DNA of 33,812 nucleotides from the NCBI RefSeq assembly GCF_000292345.1, contig NZ_ALOU01000077.1, positions 1 to 33,812 of the forward strand. The letters are read 5' to 3'. The DNA is from Cupriavidus sp. BIS7. Its GTDB lineage: Bacteria > Pseudomonadota > Gammaproteobacteria > Burkholderiales > Burkholderiaceae. Under the pieces are notes generated by a model, which did no database searches, was not told the DNA's origin, and saw only the letters and a list, made by a program, of their open reading frames with translations. A program made the position numbers and the translations under genes. Positions 8,661 through 15,933 of the stretch are shown here, piece by piece; the first letter of the stretch is position 1; the number at the start of each line of letters is the position of its first letter.

Positions 8661-10319
8661 ATGGCTTCGGAATCTCACCCTGAGCAGGGGGCGTCACTTG
8701 GTGCGGCGGCGGCAGGTCAAACGGCAAGCCAATCGGCCGATCGATCGCCGAAAAGCGGGCAGGTTCTGCCGTTTCGCGAATCACTGCTGGCGATAATCGG
8801 CATCGCCTTTGTTTTGATGCTGGTGGCACTCGACCAGACCGTGGTGGGTACTGCGCTGCCGACGGTCGTGGCGGAGTTGCAGGGGTTCGAGTACTACGCG
8901 TGGGTTGCCACGGCATATCTGCTGACCTCGGTCATCACGGTGCCAATCTTCGGGCGTCTGGGTGACTACTACGGGCGCAAGCCGTTCGTGCTGGCCTCGA
9001 TTGTCGTGTTCCTGACGGCCTCGGGATTGTGTGGCATGGCTACGAGCATGCCATTCCTGGTGGCGGCCCGCGCGCTGCAGGGCATTGGCGGCGGGATGCT
9101 GGTTGGTACTGCCTTCGCCTGTATTCCTGACCTGTTCCCCGATCCCCATGTACGCCTTCGCTGGCAGGTCATGCTGAGCATCGCGTACGGCCTTGCCAAC
9201 GCCGCCGGCCCGTCGTTGGGCGGTGTATTGACCGAGTGGTATGGCTGGCGTTCCGTCTTCTACGTCAATCTGCCCGTCGGTCTGCTCGGCCTGTTGTTTG
9301 CCTGGCGCTTCCTGCCGCATCTGCGCCAACAGGCGCATACGGGGCCGATCCGCATAGATTGGGCTGGCGCCCTGCTGATCGCCGTGGGTCTGGGAAGTCT
9401 GCAGTTGTCTGTGGAATGGCTGCCTACGCGCGGCCTGGGATTCGTGACGATTGGCCTGATGGTGTTGGCATGCGCGGCGTTCGTGGCGTTGTGGCAATGG
9501 TCGCGCCGGTCCGCCAACCCGATTCTGCCGCTCGACATGTTCCGCAATCCTGGTCTCGCGCCACTGTTCGTGCTCGCCGTACTTGGCGGTTTCACGATGT
9601 TCGGGCTGCTGCTGTACGCGCCGCTGCTATTCCAGGGCGGATTTGGCTATTCGCCCAAGGAGGCCGGACTGCTGGTAACACCTCTGGCGGTATGCATCAC
9701 CGTTGGATCGATCGTGAACGGCCGCATCATCACGCGCATCCCACGCCCCAACAGCATGCTTTATGCGGGCTTCGCGATGATGGCGCTGGCGTTGCTGGGT
9801 TTGTCGCAGGCCACGCGCAACATGCATCACAATCTGCTGCTTTCTATCATGCTGCTTGCAGGGCTAGGCCTGGGCTTTCTCCTGCCCAACCTGACCGTCT
9901 TCGCCCAGCAGACAGCCGGCCGCGCGCACCTCGGGATTGCCACCGCGATGCTACAGTCGCTTCGAATGGTGGGCGGGATGGTCGGCACCGCGCTGGTTGG
10001 CACGCTGGTCACGCGGAGCTATACCTCCGGTGTGACTTCGGCGCTGGCCGAAGCCCATGCGACGGAGTGGACCGCCAGAATGGCCGATCCCCAGATCCTG
10101 ATCGACAAGGCCGCGCAGGCGGAATTGCTGAACAATTTGCAGCAGGCAGGGCACAATGGAGCCCTGTTGCTGGAACAGGCGCGAGTGTCCCTGGTGGGCG
10201 CCATCCATCTTGGCCTGTTGCTGGCGGCAATCGTGGCACTGTTCGGTGTCTGGCGCGCGCGCCGGGTTCCACCGATCAGGCTGCTGCGGGTACATGAACC
10301 CGTCATGTCCGCAGACTGA
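8661..10319 (+). CDS. DHA2-family MFS drug exporter (EmrB/QacA type, 14 TM)
   Basis: Proton-coupled major facilitator exporter of 552 residues, the length of 14-helix DHA2 transporters. The family signature 'LDQTVVGTALPTVVAEL' lies in helix 1, motif A 'GRLGDYYGRKP' in the loop between helices 2 and 3, and 'ALQGIGGGMLVG' in helix 4. The first 35 residues are polar and cytoplasmic. The ATG at 8661 is chosen over TTG at 8649, although neither has a strong Shine-Dalgarno and the ATG abuts a palindrome. The stop overlaps or lies just before the MarR gene, so the two form an operon. No adaptor (EmrA) gene is present, so it may act alone at the inner membrane. The drug range is unknown. Confidence 0.93.
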   Translation: MASESHPEQGASLGAAAAGQTASQSADRSPKSGQVLPFRESLLAIIGIAFVLMLVALDQTVVGTALPTVVAELQGFEYYAWVATAYLLTSVITVPIFGRLGDYYGRKPFVLASIVVFLTASGLCGMATSMPFLVAARALQGIGGGMLVGTAFACIPDLFPDPHVRLRWQVMLSIAYGLANAAGPSLGGVLTEWYGWRSVFYVNLPVGLLGLLFAWRFLPHLRQQAHTGPIRIDWAGALLIAVGLGSLQLSVEWLPTRGLGFVTIGLMVLACAAFVALWQWSRRSANPILPLDMFRNPGLAPLFVLAVLGGFTMFGLLLYAPLLFQGGFGYSPKEAGLLVTPLAVCITVGSIVNGRIITRIPRPNSMLYAGFAMMALALLGLSQATRNMHHNLLLSIMLLAGLGLGFLLPNLTVFAQQTAGRAHLGIATAMLQSLRMVGGMVGTALVGTLVTRSYTSGVTSALAEAHATEWTARMADPQILIDKAAQAELLNNLQQAGHNGALLLEQARVSLVGAIHLGLLLAAIVALFGVWRARRVPPIRLLRVHEPVMSAD

Positions 10320-10369
10320 TGACTGCCGTGCGGATGCGCCAATCGCATTCGCCTACTTGGAGGAGTGGA

Positions 10370-10831
10370 GTGGAACTGGAGCGACAAAGCCTGGCCGTGC
10401 TGCAGCAGTTCGGCCGGACTTACCGAGCCTACGCAGCAGCGTTTGAACAGCGGATTGGGCATCCGCTGCCGCGCTGGCGCATTCTTTACGCGCTGCATGG
10501 CCACGAAGGGCCGATCGCGCAGAAGCCGCTGGCCGACCGCGTTGGCATGGACCCCGGCGCACTGACGCGCCAGCTCAAGGCACTGCAGGAACTTGGTTGG
10601 GTTGAGCGCATGACCAGCGAGCGCGACAACCGCATGACCAACGTCACATTGAGCGCGCTTGGCCGCGAGATCGTCGATCAGGCCATGCCGCGCCGCTCGG
10701 CGTTCCTGCAGGACGTGCTGGCCAATGTGTCTGAGACTACGATGCACAACCTGTCGAAGGGGCTCGCCCAGCTCGAGTCCGGTATCGCCGACGCCGTCGC
10801 GCGTTCGCAGGCAGAGCGCGACGCAGCCTGA
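10370..10831 (+). CDS. MarR-family transcriptional regulator
   Basis: Winged-helix regulator of 153 residues from the GTG at 10370, which follows GGAGGAG (10359-10365). A longer form begins at ATG 10319, overlapping the exporter stop (TGATG), but has no ribosome binding site. The helix-turn-helix and wing are clear: 'PLADRVGMDPGALTRQLKAL', then 'VERMTSERDNRMTNVTLSALG' with the D-x-R wing signature. MarR proteins of drug-export operons usually repress their own operon and are released by small aromatic ligands. The tandem inverted repeats at 8629-8659 are its likely target. Confidence 0.9.
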   Translation: MELERQSLAVLQQFGRTYRAYAAAFEQRIGHPLPRWRILYALHGHEGPIAQKPLADRVGMDPGALTRQLKALQELGWVERMTSERDNRMTNVTLSALGREIVDQAMPRRSAFLQDVLANVSETTMHNLSKGLAQLESGIADAVARSQAERDAA

Positions 10832-10855
10832 CTGGCTGGCTTTCCTTCCCGTGGG

Positions 10856-12214
10856 TTAGCCGCCAAAAAGCGCCGCAATGGCCGGCGGGTTCGACGGGAA
10901 GTACAGGTGTACGTACGACGCGGTTAGCGTTCCGGTCTGGTAGACAGCTTCACCCTGCCCGTCACTGCGCGGCGATTCGGCTCGCGCAACAGGTGCCAGC
11001 GGGGAATCCGTGGCCGAGTAGTGGAACGTATGGCCGCGGATTGTCTGGCCAGGCTGGCCGCGCGTGCCCGGCAGTGTCACGGCCTGATGGCCGATTGCCG
11101 CAAGCCTTCGTTGCATCGTCACGGTACCGGGCAGCAGCCCGGCCATTCGGTGAGCTTGCCCGTCCTTGTCCACCAGGGTGTCGAACAGCGCCATCATGCC
11201 GCCGCATTCGGCCAGGATCGGCAGGCCTTGCGCATGCGCGGCGCGTATTGCGTTGCACATCGGTACATTCGACGCAATCGCGGCTGCATGGAGTTCGGGG
11301 TAGCCCCCGGGCAGCCATAGCGCGTCACAAGGCGGTATCGCGCTGTCGCGCAGCGGCGAGAACCACGTAATGTGGGCCCCGAGCGCCCCCAGGGTTTCCA
11401 CGTTGGCTGGATAGATGAAGCGGAACGCATCATCACGCGCGATGGCGATGCGCTTGCCTGCCAGCAGGCGTGGCAACTGCGGCGATGGTGCTTCAGGGAA
11501 TGTCACCCGTTCCGGCAGATGCGACAGCGGGAGCGCCGCCAGCGCATCGGCCAGGCGATCGAGCCGCGCTGTCAGATCGGGCAGTTCGTCGGCGCTGAAT
11601 AGTCCGAGATGGCGCTCAGGCAAGGCCGAGGAAGCGTCGCGCGCCAAAGCGCCGGCCCAACCTATGGCGGGTGGCAGGCTTTCGCGCAGCATGTCAGCGT
11701 GGCGTGGGCTGCCAACGCCATTGGCCAACACGTGCATGGCGTGGAACGGTGCGCCGTAAGTGGCCAGGCCGTGAGCCAGCGCACCGAATGTTTGCGCCAT
11801 CGCTCCCGCATCGATGACGGCAAGCACGGGCAGCCCGAACAGGCGTGCAACGTCGGCACTGCTCGGTGTGCCGTCGTGCAGGCCCATGACGCCTTCCACA
11901 AGAATCAGGTCGGCGGTCTGCGCAGCCTTGGCAAGCCGTGCGCGGGCATCGGCTTCGCCAGTCATCCAGAGGTCGATCGAATGCACCGGCGCACCGCTTG
12001 CGGCGGCAAGCAGCGTTGGATCAAGAAAATCGGGCCCAACCTTGAACACGTGCACGGTACGGCCCTGGCGCGCGTGGAGCCGCGCCAGCGCGGCAGTGAC
12101 GGTGGTCTTGCCTTGTCCGGATGCCGGCGCGGCAACCAGCAAGGCCGGCACGGGGCGTGTGTGTGGCAACGCGATGGAAGGCGAGGCGAGGGACTGGATC
12201 GATTCAGGGGGCAT
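10856..12214 (-). CDS. cobB: Cobyrinate a,c-diamide synthase (hydrogenobyrinate amidase)
   Basis: CobB/CbiA uses ATP and glutamine to amidate the a and c side chains of the corrin ring in cobalamin synthesis. At 452 residues it has the family layout: an N-terminal P-loop amidoligase domain ('VAAPASGQGKTTVTAALA', then 'FKVGPDFLDPTLLAAASG') and a C-terminal class I glutamine amidotransferase domain with nucleophile Cys337 ('LAECGGMMALFDTL') and His436 ('ASYVHLYFPSNP'). 'GHTFHYS' is also conserved. The start at 12214 is the last ATG before the P-loop domain; earlier ATGs at 12241 and 12247 sit almost on the predicted transcription start. None has a strong Shine-Dalgarno. No other cobalamin gene is visible nearby, so the rest of the pathway must be elsewhere. 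It converges on the MarR gene with 24 bp between stops. Confidence 0.94.
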   Translation of the reverse strand: MPPESIQSLASPSIALPHTRPVPALLVAAPASGQGKTTVTAALARLHARQGRTVHVFKVGPDFLDPTLLAAASGAPVHSIDLWMTGEADARARLAKAAQTADLILVEGVMGLHDGTPSSADVARLFGLPVLAVIDAGAMAQTFGALAHGLATYGAPFHAMHVLANGVGSPRHADMLRESLPPAIGWAGALARDASSALPERHLGLFSADELPDLTARLDRLADALAALPLSHLPERVTFPEAPSPQLPRLLAGKRIAIARDDAFRFIYPANVETLGALGAHITWFSPLRDSAIPPCDALWLPGGYPELHAAAIASNVPMCNAIRAAHAQGLPILAECGGMMALFDTLVDKDGQAHRMAGLLPGTVTMQRRLAAIGHQAVTLPGTRGQPGQTIRGHTFHYSATDSPLAPVARAESPRSDGQGEAVYQTGTLTASYVHLYFPSNPPAIAALFGG

Positions 12215-12259
12215 ATCGGGACCGGCTACACATGGCGGCATGGCCATGCGGCAAGGGGG

Positions 12260-12265
12260 ATTATA
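12260..12265 (-). promoter_or_regulatory. Candidate -10 (TATAAT) for cobB
   Basis: The minus strand carries TATAAT at 12265-12260, in the 71-bp gap between the response regulator stop and cobB. Transcription would start near 12253, giving about a 38-nt leader to the ATG at 12214. The -35 region (TGAGAA at 17-bp spacing) is weak. It would allow cobB to be transcribed apart from the regulator gene. Confidence 0.4.
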
Positions 12266-12285
12266 TCGGGCACCTGGCATGGTTC

Positions 12286-12948
12286 TCAGCTCCTCGGCAG
12301 GATCACGCCCTGCAGCGCGGCGCACTCGAACAGTTCGCGGTCATTGGTGACGCCAAGCTTCTGCATCGCACAGTTCTTCTGGCGGCTGATGGTCTTGACG
12401 CTGCGACATAGCGTGGCCGCAATCTCGGTCACGGTGCGCCCGGTCAGGTAAAGCCTGAGAACCTCCATTTCGCGCGCCGACAGGCGCTGTTCGCCATCGC
12501 GCCCGAAGGGAAGCATCGTACGGATGTCTGTCGGAGCCAGCGCGCGCAAGGCGGACTTGCCAATGTAGGTAAAGCCGCGCTGGGCACGCGCAATTGCGGT
12601 CGAGATTTCGGATAGCTGGCAGTCCTTGAGCAGGAGCCCGTGTACGCGCGCATCCAGAATGGTGCGCAGCACGAGCGGATTCGTGATCATGGTCAGCACC
12701 ACCACCGACATGGCGGGATACCGTCGCCGCAACGCGGTGATCAGGCGCACGCCATCAAGTTCGGCAGGGCCGGGCATGTGGTAGTCGGTCACCACCACGT
12801 CCGGCTGGAGCAGATCGACCTGCTGCTGCAGATCGGTGGCACTGGCAACTTCCCCGCAGACTTCCCAGCCGGTCTCAGACTGCACTCTGGCGCGGATCGC
12901 CGCAGTTATGACTGGGTGGTCATCGGCCAGCAAAATCCTCAACGTCAT
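12286..12948 (-). CDS. RcsB-like response regulator (REC + LuxR/FixJ HTH)
   Basis: A 220-residue two-component regulator. The receiver domain has the acidic pocket Asp9-Asp10 ('LLADDHPVI'), phospho-acceptor Asp55 ('VVVTDYHMPG') and a conserved Lys in 'VHGLLLKDC'. The C-terminal LuxR-type HTH runs from 'LSAREMEVLRLYLTGRTV' through 'RSVKTISRQKNCAMQKLGV', close to E. coli RcsB ('RSIKTISSQKKSAMMKLGV'). The phospho-acceptor position (55 against 56) also fits RcsB. The ATG at 12948 has AGGAG 7 nt upstream; the open frame before it crosses a terminator and is not coding. No histidine kinase gene is adjacent, so it is an orphan regulator. Confidence 0.92.
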   Translation of the reverse strand: MTLRILLADDHPVITAAIRARVQSETGWEVCGEVASATDLQQQVDLLQPDVVVTDYHMPGPAELDGVRLITALRRRYPAMSVVVLTMITNPLVLRTILDARVHGLLLKDCQLSEISTAIARAQRGFTYIGKSALRALAPTDIRTMLPFGRDGEQRLSAREMEVLRLYLTGRTVTEIAATLCRSVKTISRQKNCAMQKLGVTNDRELFECAALQGVILPRS

Positions 12949-12996
12949 CCCTTGACTCCTGTACATATGGGTCGGATACGGCTTCACGCTGGCGTC

Positions 12997-13031
12997 AAAA
13001 AAGCGCCGCACGCGAAACGGGCGTGCGGCGC
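12997..13031 (-). terminator. Strong intrinsic terminator upstream of the response regulator
   Basis: On the minus strand an 11-bp perfect stem (GCGCCGCACGC/GCGTGCGGCGC, 13031-13003) with a 7-nt loop is followed by TTTTTT (13002-12997). It lies only 49 bp before the ATG at 12948, with no gene directly upstream for it to end. Confidence 0.85.
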
Positions 13032-13190
13032 AAACACGCAGCAACTGCGCGCATGCGGGCCGCGGACCAAACGGGAGACGGTCCGGAGCGCTGCGATGCC
13101 CGGCGAGATTAATGCGCGGCGGCTCGGAAAGGAGTAAGAGGATTCGCAAAATGCAGGGTGCTTTGCCTTGCGTCGCCGCCGCCGCAAATG

Positions 13191-13223
13191 AAAAGGCCCC
13201 GCAGCGTCAACCGCTGCGGGGCC
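13191..13223 (-). terminator. Intrinsic terminator of the LysR-type gene
   Basis: A perfect 12-bp stem (GGCCCCGCAGCG/CGCTGCGGGGCC) around a 5-nt loop is followed on the minus strand by TTTT (13194-13191). It lies 27 bp after the LysR stop. Confidence 0.88.
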
Positions 13224-13250
13224 GGTGGTGCGGGCGGGAGTTCGTGCGGG

Positions 13251-14204
13251 TCAGGCGACCGCTAGTGGTCGGGCGGGTTGCCGCGCCTGCCGGCGTCCGT
13301 CGATGGCCCTCAGCGGATCACGCAACACCGATGCGCCGACGTCCATGATGTCCCGCAGCGTGGTGCGGTCGGGGGCTTCCTGCGGCATCCAGAAGTGGAC
13401 TGCGGCCCAGGCCGGAAAGCTGGTAGGCGGCGCGAGCAGACGGGCCTTGCGGTCGCGCGTGACGAGCGGAACGTTGAAATCGAGCACGGGGCAAATCCCG
13501 CCGGCCGCGTGCAGCAGCGTGATCTGCGTATGCCATGATGGCACTACGGTTTCGCGATGGCCGGGGGTAAGGGCCTGGCGTTCCAGGAAGCCGCGCAGCG
13601 GACTGGCGTCGTCGCAGTCTTCCTGGAGCAGTATCCAGTCGCTCTCCATGCCGTCCATCGAATCCGTCCGCGTGACACTGACCAGGCGTCGCGGTGTAGC
13701 CATGATGCTATGCGGAATCACGGTGTCTGGTACGTTGGCGCCGTCAACGACAAACGCACAATCGAGGGCCCCGCTTTCCAGGCATTCCGCCAGTGCCGTA
13801 TCGGCAATCACCGGCCGCGTAATAAAACTGTCATGCGGGAAACGCTCGCCCAGTGCGGTCAGGATTTCGCTGATTACCGGATCGCCGATTGACGAAGAAA
13901 AGCCGATCGAGATGCGCCGGCCGCTGATGGCCTGCTGCACTGGATTGCCGTCTGGCTGGACAAGCTGGGTCCATTTCGAAAGGATTTGTCGTGCAGTTTG
14001 CTCAAGACGCACTGCGTGGGGTGTGGGCTCGAGCGTCCCGTTGCGCTTGACGAACAGTGCATCGCCGGTGATCTCCCGCAGGCGGGCAAGACTGTAGGCA
14101 ACCGTTGGAACGCGTCCCTGGGTACATGCCGCCACGGCGGTGAGGTCGCGGTACTCCATGAGCAGGACGAATACATGCAATAGCTTGGTGCTGACGTGCC
14201 GCAT
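13251..14204 (-). CDS. LysR-family transcriptional regulator
   Basis: A 317-residue LysR-type regulator. The N-terminal winged HTH covers roughly residues 5-65 ('LTAVAACTQGRVPTVAYSLA', 'REITGDALFVKRNGTLEPTP', then 'RLEQTARQIL' linker helix). The rest is the two-lobed substrate-binding domain ('ISIGFSSSIGDPVISEIL', 'CAFVVDGANV'). The ATG at 14204 is preceded by GGGAGA with 8-nt spacing; the open frame continues 81 bp upstream without support. LysR proteins usually control a divergent neighbour, but no clear gene starts on the plus strand for about 900 bp. A 21-bp palindrome 87 bp upstream may be its own operator. Target and effector are unknown. Confidence 0.92.
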   Translation of the reverse strand: MRHVSTKLLHVFVLLMEYRDLTAVAACTQGRVPTVAYSLARLREITGDALFVKRNGTLEPTPHAVRLEQTARQILSKWTQLVQPDGNPVQQAISGRRISIGFSSSIGDPVISEILTALGERFPHDSFITRPVIADTALAECLESGALDCAFVVDGANVPDTVIPHSIMATPRRLVSVTRTDSMDGMESDWILLQEDCDDASPLRGFLERQALTPGHRETVVPSWHTQITLLHAAGGICPVLDFNVPLVTRDRKARLLAPPTSFPAWAAVHFWMPQEAPDRTTLRDIMDVGASVLRDPLRAIDGRRQARQPARPLAVA

Positions 14205-14290
14205 ACTGACTTCTCCCGATCCGAGTCTGTCTTGTTCTTTGTTTTGGTGAAGCAACACCATCGCAACTTCCGACTGCACAACCACCGGCG

Positions 14291-14311
14291 CGTGCCTTGT
14301 GACAAGGCACG
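14291..14311. promoter_or_regulatory. 21-bp palindrome upstream of the LysR gene
   Basis: CGTGCCTTG (14291-14299) and CAAGGCACG (14303-14311) are perfect 9-bp arms around TGA. It ends 87 bp upstream of the LysR ATG, a usual distance for a LysR binding site, and contains T/A positions that fit the loose T-N11-A rule. Binding is inferred. Confidence 0.5.
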
Positions 14312-14398
14312 TGGGCTGCGGCAGGTACTACAGACACTGCAAAGGGGGCTGGAACGACAACGAGGGCGCCCTGGCAACTGAAACTGAAGATGCCGCGC

Positions 14399-14430
14399 GG
14401 ATTTCAGGCTTCCCGGATTTCAGGCTTCCC
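14399..14430. repeat. 16-bp exact tandem duplication
   Basis: GGATTTCAGGCTTCCC occurs at 14399-14414 and again immediately at 14415-14430 with no mismatch. It lies in non-coding sequence and looks like a recent slippage event. Confidence 0.9.
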
Positions 14431-14716
14431 GTATCGCGCTTCGCAGTTACCACATCCTCCGCGCCACGCCGACAGGTTTGTCGAGCGCGCGCTCTACGGC
14501 AACGGCTCCCGTTTCCTCAGGCCAAGATGGTGTGACGGCGTGTGTCTGGCACCATCTGCCGATGCCTTGCCGTCTGACGCCTGTCTGCACGTGCCGGGCG
14601 GCACCATTTGCAGGCGTTTCGAAATTTAGTTGATGCCTGGAAATCTTAATACAAGATTTAGGAAAGTACTAGTAATGGTATTCGATTCAAAGGCCGGAAG
14701 AATCGGCAAGGATGCT

Positions 14717-14881
14717 ATGTCTGATCATCGATACAACCCTGAAACCCGCCCCAAATGGGGGATGCGGGCCCATCTTGCTGCATTGTGTCGCGCTGAATTG
14801 CACAGTTTTTCGCTATCACTTTCTTGTTTCAGGCAGGTTATTGTGGATCCTGGACATTTGCGTCGTTCCAAATTGGAATAA
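14717..14881 (+). CDS. Possible small protein (54 aa), weak
   Basis: The ATG at 14717 is preceded by AAGGA at good spacing and opens a 54-residue frame starting 'MSDHRYNPETRPKWGMRAHL'. No family is recognised. It lies in the AT-rich region where open frames by chance are less likely to be long, but the codon use does not resemble the neighbouring genes. It could equally be non-coding. Confidence 0.2.
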   Translation: MSDHRYNPETRPKWGMRAHLAALCRAELHSFSLSLSCFRQVIVDPGHLRRSKLE

Positions 14882-15109
14882 CTAAATTTAATTTGCAAAC
14901 AAGTGTGTCAATAATGGGGGCGGACTGTCAGGGGGGCGGACGTCCCTCTGACCGCACCGATGCTGCCATTCAATTTGCTTAAGTCGTGTCGCGAAGACAC
15001 TGAATTGCCTTTTCCGCGGGCGGTGGGCTACCTTATGAGCGAGACAGGCGGGCCGGCGCACGGGCGCATGGGCTGCCGGACTGGAGGCCGGCCGAGCGGA
15101 GGCATTCGG

Positions 15110-15400
15110 GTGAACAGACGCTATTCGGAAGAGCAAATCCGCATGTATCTTGACGAGGCCGCCCGTGGCGTGCCGGTGCGGGAGCTCTGCGCGCGCTACG
15201 GCTTCAGCGATGCGTCGTTTTATGGATGGCGCGCGAAATACGGCCGTACGCGCCAGCACGATCCATCCGACACTCGCCGATTACGCCAGCTCGAGGAAGA
15301 AAACGCACGTCTCAAGAGTATGCTTGCGGATGCGCTGCTGAAGCTGGAGTTACTGCGCAATCGTACCGGCCGGCATGGGGACGGCAAGGGCCACGCCTAG
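15110..15400 (+). CDS. Stand-alone IS3-family OrfA-like HTH protein
   Basis: A 96-residue protein matching the OrfA (InsE/InsN-like) DNA-binding subunit of IS3-family transposases: 'RRYSEEQIRMYLDEAARGV', 'ELCARYGFSDASFYGWRAKY' (helix-turn-helix), then the leucine-zipper-like 'RRLRQLEEENARLKSMLADA'. The GTG at 15110 has GGAGG with 7-nt spacing and coincides with the usual family start. In an IS element an OrfB catalytic frame should follow with a frameshift site; here a signal-peptide protein follows. After the stop the same frame reads 'ATSRRVAALIASTGV' then stops, which faintly resembles an OrfB start. No terminal inverted repeats were found. It is either an IS remnant or an OrfA kept as a DNA-binding protein. 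Confidence 0.82.
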   Translation: MNRRYSEEQIRMYLDEAARGVPVRELCARYGFSDASFYGWRAKYGRTRQHDPSDTRRLRQLEEENARLKSMLADALLKLELLRNRTGRHGDGKGHA

Positions 15401-15456
15401 GCCACGTCCAGGCGTGTTGCCGCACTCATCGCCAGCACCGGAGTCTGATGCAATCG

Positions 15457-15476
15457 CAATGCCGTGCACGGCATTG
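15457..15476. promoter_or_regulatory. 20-bp perfect palindrome before the secreted-protein cluster
   Basis: CAATGCCGTGCACGGCATTG is fully self-complementary with no spacer. It lies 6 bp before the Shine-Dalgarno of the gene starting at 15494 and after the OrfA-like gene. It could be a repressor operator or an mRNA hairpin near the ribosome binding site. Confidence 0.6.
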
Positions 15477-15493
15477 GTTTCTGGAGTTTTTTT

Positions 15494-15856
15494 GTGAAGA
15501 AGGTTTTTGCTGCCGCAGGCGTGATGGTGTGGCTTGGTCTGGCTGTCACGCAGGTTCATGCGGCGCCCCCGGTGGATCCCGGCTCGCCGATGGTGGCGCC
15601 GATGCCGCCGCGCATGCTCGATCCTGCCACGTCCACCGTGGAGGATACCGGGGGAACGCTCAGTGCTTCGCAGATCGAGCATTGCCGGCAGTTGCTCGAC
15701 CAGATCAATGGTTTGCCCGCAGGTCCGCAGTGGTCGCAAGGCAAGTCGGCCGTAACCACCGCGGATGGCAGAACCTATTCCACGCTCGAGCGCGCACCGG
15801 ATCGCAAGCGCCTTGAGGAAGCATACCGCCAGGAGTGTGCGCAGGCACGCAAGTAG
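15494..15856 (+). CDS. Small secreted protein of unknown function
   Basis: A 120-residue protein. The GTG at 15494 follows GGAG with 7-nt spacing. A Sec signal is clear: 'VKKVFAAAGVMVWLGLAVTQ' followed by VHA-AP as the probable cleavage site. The mature part is about 95 residues, with a Pro/Met-rich start, then 'TLSASQIEHCRQLLDQINGL' and a C-terminal helix 'RKRLEEAYRQECAQARK'. Two cysteines, one in each helix, could form a disulfide in the periplasm. I do not recognise a family. It is 77 bp ahead of the DUF3300 gene on the same strand, and both are exported, so they probably belong to one transcription unit. Confidence 0.75.
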   Translation: MKKVFAAAGVMVWLGLAVTQVHAAPPVDPGSPMVAPMPPRMLDPATSTVEDTGGTLSASQIEHCRQLLDQINGLPAGPQWSQGKSAVTTADGRTYSTLERAPDRKRLEEAYRQECAQARK

Positions 15857-15933
15857 GCGCTGCAGGCGGCGCCGGGTGCGCAGGCAGGTAGCGGACAGAG
15901 GTGGTGGTTTCATCCGTCATTGCAGGAGCAAAG

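Larger units (their letters stand above)
12949..13250. other. Intergenic region between response regulator and LysR gene with two terminators
   Basis: Two minus-strand intrinsic terminators lie here (13191-13223 and 12997-13031). The upper one ends the LysR transcript. About 160 bp between them holds no credible gene on either strand. The lower terminator therefore ends either an unannotated small RNA or readthrough, or attenuates a leader transcript of the response regulator. Confidence 0.6.
14205..15109. other. 900-bp gene-poor region with an AT-rich core
   Basis: No long gene is supported. It contains a palindrome at 14291-14311, a 16-bp tandem duplication at 14399-14430, an AT-rich stretch (20 G/C of 60 bases at 14641-14700) with the inverted repeat AAATCTT-N5-AAGATTT (14641-14659), a possible small frame at 14717-14881, and a hairpin GTGTC-N5-GACAC (14986-15000). 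The composition differs sharply from the flanking genes, and a transposase-related gene follows. Foreign or degraded DNA is the simplest reading. Confidence 0.5.

Noticed and set aside
10319..10369. ATG 10319 as the MarR start
   Set aside because: It overlaps the exporter stop, which can indicate coupling, but has no Shine-Dalgarno, whereas GTG 10370 has GGAGGAG. It remains possible.
12215..12300. Cobalamin riboswitch before cobB
   Set aside because: The gap to the upstream gene is only 71 bp and shows no B12-box-like sequence; too short for the aptamer.
14888..15259. Minus-strand frame across the OrfA-like gene
   Set aside because: No ribosome binding site and no recognisable domain; it opposes a gene with clear HTH homology.
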